Shown: one piece after another, positions 6,788 through 11,887 of the stretch | How positions within the stretch are numbered: position 1 is the first letter of the stretch | How the letters are laid out: each line of letters starts with the position of its first letter | From: Flavobacteriales bacterium | GTDB taxonomy: Bacteria; Bacteroidota; Bacteroidia; Flavobacteriales; UA16 | Direction: 5' to 3' | NCBI GenBank assembly: GCA_018700255.1 | Contig: JABISU010000058.1 | Coordinates: 1 to 11,887, forward strand | Length of the DNA stretch: 11,887 bases | Notes under the pieces: model-generated | Databases searched by the model: none | Seen by the model: the letters and a program-made list of their open reading frames with translations, nothing else | Told to the model about the DNA's origin: nothing | Made by a program: the position numbers and the translations under genes

Positions 6788-7978
6788 ATGATATGTGTCG
6801 AAAAAGCCCGAATTACTGTCCTTGGAAGCGTAAAGAAGACAAATGTTGAAGAACGCAATATTACGTCTTGTGTAGGCTTCGTTTTGGCTGAAAATATCGT
6901 CTCTAAAATAGATATTCCTTCATTCGACAACTCAGCTATGGATGGTTATGCCGTCCAGCATAACGATTTCGAAAAGAATATACGGCACTTTAAAATTCTA
7001 AACGAAATAAAAGCTGGAGATAATTCAAACGTGGTGGTAAGAGAAGGTTACTGTGCTCCTATATACACTGGGGCGCCAATGCCACTTGGGGCAGACACAA
7101 TTGTAATGGTAGAGGAAACGGAAATAGAAGGTGATAGAATAATTGTAAATAAAGATTATGAAAGTAAACTCGGGCGACACATTAGAATACGTGGCGAGCA
7201 AGTCAAAGCAGGACAAGTTGCGCTTGAAAAGGGAATAACAATTAATCCTTCGGGAGCCTCGTATTTAGCGGCTCTAGGTTTTACAAAAGTGAAGGTCTTT
7301 TCGCCTCCTAAGGTTAAAATCATTACTACGGGAAATGAAATTATTGAGGCAGGGAAGGAACTTGAGTTTGGTCAAATCTATGAGAGTAATTCAACGGCAT
7401 TAATAACTCTTCTAAAACAACAAGGAGTAGCTGATCTTAAGCATGTAACAGCCAGAGACGACGTAGATGAACTCCTGAATATTTTTGAAGATTTGAATGA
7501 CTTCGATATTGTTATTCTTACAGGCGGAATCTCTATGGGGAAATACGATTTAGTCGCGGACTGTTTACAAGAGGTTGGGGTTAAAAAGAAGTTTCATAAG
7601 ATTGCCCAAAAGCCAGGAAAACCATTTTATTTCGGCACCTTAAATGAAACTCTCATATTCGCCCTGCCAGGGAATCCATCTGCCGTCATTACATCTTATT
7701 ACGAATATATTTTCCCAGCAATAGGAAAGATGATGGGTCGAAGTATGCCATCTTTAGTGAAATCATTTTCCCCACTTCTTTCTAAGGTAAAGATTAAGGT
7801 AAATCGTTCAAATTTTCTCAAAGGAAAAATAGTACAAGAAGGTGTTAAAGTTCTCTCGGGTCAGGGCTCACATATTCTTAATTCTCTCGCAATAGCCGAT
7901 TGCTTTATTTACCTTCCAAAAGGACAGGAGGTCTATCATAAGGGTGAAGTTGTAGAAGTTCATTTGCTCCCAAAATGA
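6788..7978 (+). CDS. moeA: Molybdopterin molybdenumtransferase MoeA
   Basis: MoeA inserts molybdate into adenylylated molybdopterin to give the active molybdenum cofactor. The 396-residue protein has the full set of family motifs: DNSAMDGYA at 47-55 with Asp52 matching the essential E. coli Asp59, YTGAPMPLGAD at 93-103, TTGNE at 180-184, LTGGISMGKYD at 244-254, QKPGKPFYFG at 274-283 and ALPGNP at 292-297. The final roughly 70 residues form the C-terminal beta domain. The length is usual for the family. It is the first gene of the Moco operon; the ATG is directly preceded by a small GGTAA/TTACC inverted repeat (6774-6785) and no Shine-Dalgarno sequence is seen. Its stop overlaps the mobA start as ATGA (7975-7978), suggesting translational coupling. 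Confidence 0.95.
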   Translation: MICVEKARITVLGSVKKTNVEERNITSCVGFVLAENIVSKIDIPSFDNSAMDGYAVQHNDFEKNIRHFKILNEIKAGDNSNVVVREGYCAPIYTGAPMPLGADTIVMVEETEIEGDRIIVNKDYESKLGRHIRIRGEQVKAGQVALEKGITINPSGASYLAALGFTKVKVFSPPKVKIITTGNEIIEAGKELEFGQIYESNSTALITLLKQQGVADLKHVTARDDVDELLNIFEDLNDFDIVILTGGISMGKYDLVADCLQEVGVKKKFHKIAQKPGKPFYFGTLNETLIFALPGNPSAVITSYYEYIFPAIGKMMGRSMPSLVKSFSPLLSKVKIKVNRSNFLKGKIVQEGVKVLSGQGSHILNSLAIADCFIYLPKGQEVYHKGEVVEVHLLPK

Positions 7979-8541
7979 GTGTAACAGGGATAATATTAGC
8001 TGGGGGTCTTAGCTCACGAATGGGCAATGATAAAGGTGTCATTCAACTCGACCAGCAGAAGATGGTAGAAAAAGTGATTTCTATTTTATCGCCTATTGTA
8101 GATAGAATTATTGTCAGTGCAAATAACTCGAATTACGAACAATTCAAATTCTCTGTAATTAAAGATAAATACGGAAGAATCGGGCCTTTGGGTGGAATCA
8201 TAAGCTGCCTAGAAGAAAGTACCACAGACCATAATCTCATCCTTAGCTGTGATACCCCAAGAATTAATACAAGTTCTCTTAATTCTCTTTTAAAATTTTC
8301 AAATGAGTTTGAGGTCGTGGTTCCATATCATCACGGACACTTCGAACCGCTTGCAGCCTATTATAATAAAGGGAGTTTAGACTATTTAATTGGACAAATG
8401 AAGGCTGGTGAATATAAGCTTCATAACATTCTTAAGGGGCTCGACTTTAAGGCTGTAACCTTTCCTGAATCAGACGAAACCCTTAAAGAGTTCTTCAATA
8501 TCAATAGCAAATCAGATCTAATAAAATATCATGACTATTAA
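7975..8541 (+). CDS. mobA: Molybdenum cofactor guanylyltransferase MobA
   Basis: MobA transfers GMP from GTP to Mo-molybdopterin, giving the dinucleotide cofactor used by DMSO-reductase-family enzymes. The 188-residue protein starts with the nucleotide-binding motif LAGGLSSRMGNDKG (8-21), where Arg15 and Lys20 are the expected phosphate contacts. GPLGG is at 70-74, the metal-binding SCDTP at 91-95 and EPLAAYY at 124-130. LAGG together with DKG favours MobA over the cytidylyltransferase MocA, which usually has LAAG. It overlaps moeA by 4 bp and the next gene, moaD, by 11 bp. Its presence suggests the host uses at least one bis-MGD enzyme, which is not encoded in this window. Confidence 0.92.
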   Translation: MSVTGIILAGGLSSRMGNDKGVIQLDQQKMVEKVISILSPIVDRIIVSANNSNYEQFKFSVIKDKYGRIGPLGGIISCLEESTTDHNLILSCDTPRINTSSLNSLLKFSNEFEVVVPYHHGHFEPLAAYYNKGSLDYLIGQMKAGEYKLHNILKGLDFKAVTFPESDETLKEFFNINSKSDLIKYHDY

Positions 8542-8764
8542 CGCACTATTTTTCGGTGTTCTGAGTGACGTCGTAGGGGTGAGAGAGAAAAAATTCAGCT
8601 CTATTCACTCGTCTAATGAATTCGTAGAACATATAATTAATGAATTTCCTGAAGTTGCAAAAAACAGTTTTCAAGTTGCTGTGAATGAGACTCTCATTCA
8701 CTCCTCTACACCTCTAAAAGACGGTGATACTATTGCTTTGCTCCCAAATTATGCCGGGGGCTAA
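8531..8764 (+). CDS. moaD: MoaD, molybdopterin synthase sulfur-carrier subunit
   Basis: The 77-residue protein has the size and ubiquitin-like pattern of MoaD and ends in the obligatory Gly-Gly (LLPNYAGG). The terminal glycine is adenylylated and thiocarboxylated, then donates sulfur to precursor Z in complex with MoaE. The segment KDGDTIALLPNYAGG is the family's C-terminal signature. ThiS has the same fold, but the mobA and moaE neighbours settle the assignment. The start at 8531 lies inside the end of mobA (11-bp overlap), which suggests translational coupling. MoeB, the usual activating enzyme, is not encoded in this window. Confidence 0.93.
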   Translation: MTINALFFGVLSDVVGVREKKFSSIHSSNEFVEHIINEFPEVAKNSFQVAVNETLIHSSTPLKDGDTIALLPNYAGG

Positions 8765-8787
8765 TTCAGTAATCAAACAAAAGAATT

Positions 8788-9216
8788 ATGAGTAAGGAAG
8801 TACTAACTCCGGGGCCTATATCTCCCGAAAAAATAGCGACCAGCATAGCCCATCACAGTAGTAAAACTGGAATAGGGGCTCACAATATCTTTCTCGGTCA
8901 AGTTCGAGCAGATAAGCACGAAAATAAAACAGTTTTAGGCATAGAATACTCGGCATACAACTCTATGGCTGAGTCTGCATTCCATCAAATTCGCGAAAGC
9001 ATCTTCGCCAAATATGATCTCACCTGCATGCATGTTTATCACAGCACGGGGTTTGTAAAAGCAGGTGAAATTTCTCTTTTCGTCTTCGTTTCCTCTAAAC
9101 ATCGGGGAGTTAGTTTCGATGCATGCAGAGATATCGTTGAACAAATCAAAGAAAAAGCGCCGATTTGGAAAAAAGAACTTTACGAAGGAGAACAGAAAGA
9201 ATACAACTGGGTATAG
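8788..9216 (+). CDS. moaE: MoaE, molybdopterin synthase catalytic subunit
   Basis: MoaE takes sulfur from thiocarboxylated MoaD and adds the dithiolene to cyclic pyranopterin monophosphate. In this 142-residue protein the motifs IFLGQVR (34-40), [12 protein letters not shown] (51-62), the SSKHR loop (102-106) and [11 protein letters not shown] (120-130) are all present. Lys121 and Lys128 keep the seven-residue spacing of the catalytic pair known as Lys119 and Lys126 in E. coli. The start lies 23 bp after moaD in an A-rich leader without a Shine-Dalgarno sequence. The 142-residue length is close to the family norm. Confidence 0.94.
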   Translation: MSKEVLTPGPISPEKIATSIAHHSSKTGIGAHNIFLGQVRADKHENKTVLGIEYSAYNSMAESAFHQIRESIFAKYDLTCMHVYHSTGFVKAGEISLFVFVSSKHRGVSFDACRDIVEQIKEKAPIWKKELYEGEQKEYNWV

Positions 9217-9232
9217 CACAAAATACAATAGA

Positions 9233-10141
9233 ATGAAAGACATAAGTTGGAAAGTAAAGACCTTAAGAACTGCAACTGCGCAAGCTGTCGTTTATGTTGG
9301 AGATGTCGGAATGAGTGCAATCAATAATAAAACTGTGCCTAAGGGCGACCCCTTTGAAATCTCTAAAATTGCCGGCATGCTTGCAGTGAAGAACACTGCG
9401 GGAGTTATTCCTCATTGTCACCCCATGCCTACGGAGAACACTGATATCGTGTTCGAGGTGCGGAAAAATAAAATTTTGATTGAACTTTCCGTAACTACTA
9501 TCTATAAAACGGGGTGTGAAATTGAAGCAATTTATGGTGTTACAACGACTGCTGTAACTCTTTATGATCTATTAAAGCCAATAGACACAGACCTCGAAAT
9601 TTCTGATGTGAAGCTTCTAGAAAAAAGAGGAGGGAAATCTGATTTCGTAAAAGATATCGTTCCCGGTTTGATGTCAACCGTTATTGTTATGTCCGATAGC
9701 ATATCGAAGGGTAAGAAGGAAGATCGGTCAGGGAAAGCAATCGCATCTAAGCTTGAAGATTGCGGAGTTGAAAATATTGACTATCACATCATCCCAGATG
9801 AGAAAAATGACCTCCAAAAACTAGTTAAACAAAGTCTATCAAAAGGGTCCAAACTCATTATTACTACAGGAGGGACAGGCCTATCCCCCAGAGATATAAC
9901 CCCAGAGAGCTTACGTCCCATGCTCGACGTAGAGATACCCGGAATTATGGAAGCCGCCCGAAGCTACGGTCAAGAACGCACTCCATATTCTATGCTATCA
10001 CGTGGAGTCGCCGGATTAATTGACGATTGTCTTGTGTTAGCCCTTCCCGGTTCAACAAAAGGAGCTGCTGAAAGTATGGACGCCCTTTTCCCATATCTAC
10101 TTCATATCTTCAGAGTTATTGAAGGTCGTAGGCATGACTAA
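9233..10141 (+). CDS. moaCB: Fused MoaC / MoaB(MogA)-type Moco biosynthesis protein
   Basis: Two enzymes are joined in 302 residues. Residues 1 to about 138 are MoaC, which with MoaA turns GTP into cyclic pyranopterin monophosphate: Lys37 in PKGD, His63 in IPHCHP, Glu96 and Glu98 in GCEIEA, Asp112 and Lys115 in YDLLK, and Lys135 in GGKSD match the known active site. Residues about 148 to 300 are a MogA/MoaB domain, which adenylylates molybdopterin, with TTGGTG at 211-216, RDITPE at 220-225 and ALPGS at 270-274. The start is taken as ATG 9233, 16 bp after moaE, because the MoaC signature begins there; an in-frame ORF from 9065 would add 56 residues read in another frame of moaE. This fusion is known in Bacteroidota. 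The usual MVDIT-like start is reduced to KDIS. Confidence 0.93.
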   Translation: MKDISWKVKTLRTATAQAVVYVGDVGMSAINNKTVPKGDPFEISKIAGMLAVKNTAGVIPHCHPMPTENTDIVFEVRKNKILIELSVTTIYKTGCEIEAIYGVTTTAVTLYDLLKPIDTDLEISDVKLLEKRGGKSDFVKDIVPGLMSTVIVMSDSISKGKKEDRSGKAIASKLEDCGVENIDYHIIPDEKNDLQKLVKQSLSKGSKLIITTGGTGLSPRDITPESLRPMLDVEIPGIMEAARSYGQERTPYSMLSRGVAGLIDDCLVLALPGSTKGAAESMDALFPYLLHIFRVIEGRRHD

Positions 10142-10152
10142 ATTGGTTTAAA

Positions 10153-10902
10153 ATGGAGCTTTACCTTCTCCTATCCCTATTAATCATGGCTTTTCTGTTT
10201 GCCTCTGTCGGGCATGGAGGTGCCAGTGGTTATCACGCAATAATGGCGCTATTTTTAATTAGCTCTGTTGTTATGAAATCCTCTGCGCTCACATTAAATG
10301 TATTCGTAGCAGGCATCTCTTTCTACCACTATTGGAAGGCAGGATACTTTAATATTAAAGTCTTTGCGCCTTTTGCTATGGGGTCAATTCCCCTGGCATA
10401 TTTAGGAGGAACGATCGAGATCCCGCAACAAATCTATAAAGGTATACTAGGATTCTTTCTTGTATTTGCCGTAATAAAATTGCTTGGCGTTTTCGGTAAG
10501 GAATCAAATACAACTAGGCCTTTACCTTTCAGTTTAGGCATACTTGTAGGAGGTCTACTAGGATTTGTCTCAGGTCTTATAGGCATAGGGGGTGGAATTA
10601 TCCTAAGCCCTGTTTTATTGATTTTCAGATGGGCCAAAATGAAACAAGCCGCAGCAATTTCTGCTCTCTTTATCTTGGTTAACTCAATCAGCGCATTAAT
10701 CGGTCTAATCACTTCAGGAAATTATAGCCCACATGAGGATATAGTCACTTGGATACTCTTTGCAATTGTGGGGGGATTCGCCGGAAGCTATATCGGAAGT
10801 AATAAGATGAGTAATAAAGGCGTGAAATATCTTCTTGCTCTGATTTTATTACTGGCAAGCATCAAGCTCTTATCAGCCTTCTTCGTCTATATGATTAATT
10901 AG
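10153..10902 (+). CDS. TauE/SafE family anion permease
   Basis: The 249-residue, very hydrophobic protein has about seven to eight membrane helices. The two internal halves of the TauE/SafE family can be seen: GHGGASGY at 20-27 in the first and GLIGIGGGIILSP at 141-153 in the second, each followed by a related helix (MKSSALTLNV and MKQAAAISALFI). Characterised members move sulfite, sulfoacetate or other organosulfur anions across the inner membrane. The gene starts 11 bp after moaCB and is the last of the Moco operon. A role in uptake of molybdate, or in export of sulfite or another sulfur anion linked to a Moco enzyme, is inference from position only. Its TAG stop overlaps the moaA stop on the other strand, with no terminator visible between them. 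Confidence 0.85.
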   Translation: MELYLLLSLLIMAFLFASVGHGGASGYHAIMALFLISSVVMKSSALTLNVFVAGISFYHYWKAGYFNIKVFAPFAMGSIPLAYLGGTIEIPQQIYKGILGFFLVFAVIKLLGVFGKESNTTRPLPFSLGILVGGLLGFVSGLIGIGGGIILSPVLLIFRWAKMKQAAAISALFILVNSISALIGLITSGNYSPHEDIVTWILFAIVGGFAGSYIGSNKMSNKGVKYLLALILLLASIKLLSAFFVYMIN

Positions 10903-11887
10903 CCCCCGATCGCAAACATGCATCGCCCCTTTCCAAGATCTTTTTCTTCGTCAATCTCTTCAAAAGCAGGCAATCCACCGCGTTCATCGAATTTAGCCTT
11001 TATGCTTTTAAAAATAAGTTCCTCCAAGCCCAAACCGTTTCTATAAGCTCTCAATAAATCAAGTTCTGAATTAGAGAATAGACAGTTTTTTATCTTTCCA
11101 TCCGCAGTCAGACGTATTCTATTGCATGACCCGCAAAAGGAATCTGTAACAGAGCTGATAACGGCAAAAGTGCCAACCCCACCATTAAGTCTGTAATTCT
11201 TTGCTGTGTCGTTTTTTGAGTCAACTAACCTCTGATAGTCAAACCCTGAAGAATCGATTTCCTCTAGAATTTGCTTGTAGCTTATAATCTTCGAGAAATC
11301 CCAAGTATTTCCGTTGAAAGGCATAAATTCGATAAACCTAACATGAACATTCGTGTTTCTAGTCCACTCAACAAAATCCTTAATCTCGTATTCGTTTACA
11401 TTCTTTAGTACAACAACATTAACCTTAATTTTAAATCCTTTCTCGATAAATAGGTCTATGTTCGACTTCACCTTTCTGAGATAATCACGCTTTGTTATTT
11501 TGTGAAATTTCTCCTCGTTCAGAGTATCAAGACTTATGTTTATGGAGTTCAACCCAATATCTTGGAAGAGATCTAAGTATTGGTCTAATAGATAGCCGTT
11601 AGAGGTAATGGCAAGCTCAATGGGTAAATCTGCAAGACGCGAAATAATCTCACGGGCATCCTTTCTGATTAGGGGCTCTCCTCCTGTTAAACGAATTTTT
11701 TTAACTCCAAGAGAAACGAACGTTTGGGCTATATTCAAGAGCTCTTCTGCAGACATAAGTTTGCTCGTGGGATAGAAATTAATCTTCTCATCTGGCATAC
11801 AATAAAAACATCTGAAATTACACTTGTCTGTAAGCGAAATCCGAAGATAATCATGTGTACGACCAAACGTATCTACAATACGCTTCT
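10899..11887 (-). CDS. moaA: GTP 3',8-cyclase MoaA (first codons outside window)
   Basis: MoaA is the radical SAM enzyme that starts Moco synthesis from GTP. The frame stays open to the right edge, so the real start is just outside; 328 residues are visible, about the length of a whole MoaA. An internal ATG at 11796-11798 is not the start, because the preceding codons read GRTHDYLRIS and then LTDKCNFRCFYC, holding the CX3CX2C cluster (visible residues 22, 26, 29). TGGEP is at 67-71. The second, substrate-binding cluster is C251, C254 and C268 (FCGSCNRIRL to NCLF), and the chain ends in Gly-Gly, the C-terminal motif needed for cyclisation. It faces the rest of the Moco genes convergently, so it has its own promoter outside the window. 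Confidence 0.95.
   Translation of the reverse strand, partial: KRIVDTFGRTHDYLRISLTDKCNFRCFYCMPDEKINFYPTSKLMSAEELLNIAQTFVSLGVKKIRLTGGEPLIRKDAREIISRLADLPIELAITSNGYLLDQYLDLFQDIGLNSINISLDTLNEEKFHKITKRDYLRKVKSNIDLFIEKGFKIKVNVVVLKNVNEYEIKDFVEWTRNTNVHVRFIEFMPFNGNTWDFSKIISYKQILEEIDSSGFDYQRLVDSKNDTAKNYRLNGGVGTFAVISSVTDSFCGSCNRIRLTADGKIKNCLFSNSELDLLRAYRNGLGLEELIFKSIKAKFDERGGLPAFEEIDEEKDLGKGRCMFAIGG

Noticed and set aside
9025..9127. Repeated TGCATGCA palindromes (9025-9032, 9120-9127; a GCATGCATGC at 4086-4095)
   Set aside because: All lie inside conserved codons of moaE and the thiolase and show no regular spacing, so they are probably chance.
9065..9232. Longer N-terminus for the MoaC-MoaB fusion
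   Set aside because: These 56 codons lie within moaE in another frame, have no MoaC character, and the domain begins properly at ATG 9233.
1..11887. Mobile elements, CRISPR arrays, rRNA or tRNA genes, phage or toxin-antitoxin genes
   Set aside because: No transposase, integrase, spaced repeat array or RNA-gene signature was seen by eye on either strand.

Overview
The window looks like chromosome of a Bacteroidota bacterium, most likely a Flavobacteriales / Cryomorphaceae-like lineage. The reasons are a GldG gliding-motility ABC component at the left edge, a START_2-type small protein, a PaaJ/PaaY pair of the Bacteroidota type, a fused MoaC-MoaB, A-rich leaders with almost no Shine-Dalgarno sequence, and one site matching the Bacteroidota -7 promoter element (TAnnTTTG). 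The lineage is inferred from gene families; there is no rRNA or tRNA in the window to settle it.

Layout. 1-1869 (+): the C-terminal part of gldG followed by a membrane-anchored DUF4340 protein, probably the end of a gldF-gldG-DUF4340 transporter operon. 1903-3012 (-): a family-4 glycosyltransferase. 3093-5663 (+): a likely operon of a 3-oxoadipyl-CoA type thiolase (paaJ/pcaF), paaY (ATGA overlap) and trmN6 (13-bp gap). 5678-6067 (-): a START-like protein convergent to trmN6. 6068-6337: a 270-bp gap holding only a doubtful small ORF and two inverted repeats. 6338-6730 (+): a DoxX-like membrane protein with a weak candidate terminator behind it. 6788-10902 (+): a tightly packed molybdenum-cofactor (Moco) operon moeA-mobA-moaD-moaE-moaCB-tauE/safE. 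10899-11887 (-): moaA, convergent with that operon, its stop codon overlapping the transporter's; only its first few codons lie beyond the right edge.

How the genes work together. MoaA and the MoaC domain make cyclic pyranopterin monophosphate from GTP. MoaE with the thiocarboxylated MoaD makes molybdopterin. The MogA/MoaB-like domain fused to MoaC and the separate MoeA adenylylate it and insert molybdate, and MobA adds GMP. The window therefore holds nearly the whole pathway but no MoeB-type activating enzyme for MoaD, no modABC molybdate transporter and no Moco-using enzyme. The TauE/SafE permease at the end of the operon is the one member without an assigned role. PaaJ and PaaY point to phenylacetate (or related aromatic acid) breakdown, but the ring epoxidase and ring-opening genes are not here.

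I see no mobile element, CRISPR array, phage gene or clearly new system. The most open questions are the permease in the Moco operon, the DUF4340 partner of GldG, and the triplicated stop-codon repeat at 1859-1894.
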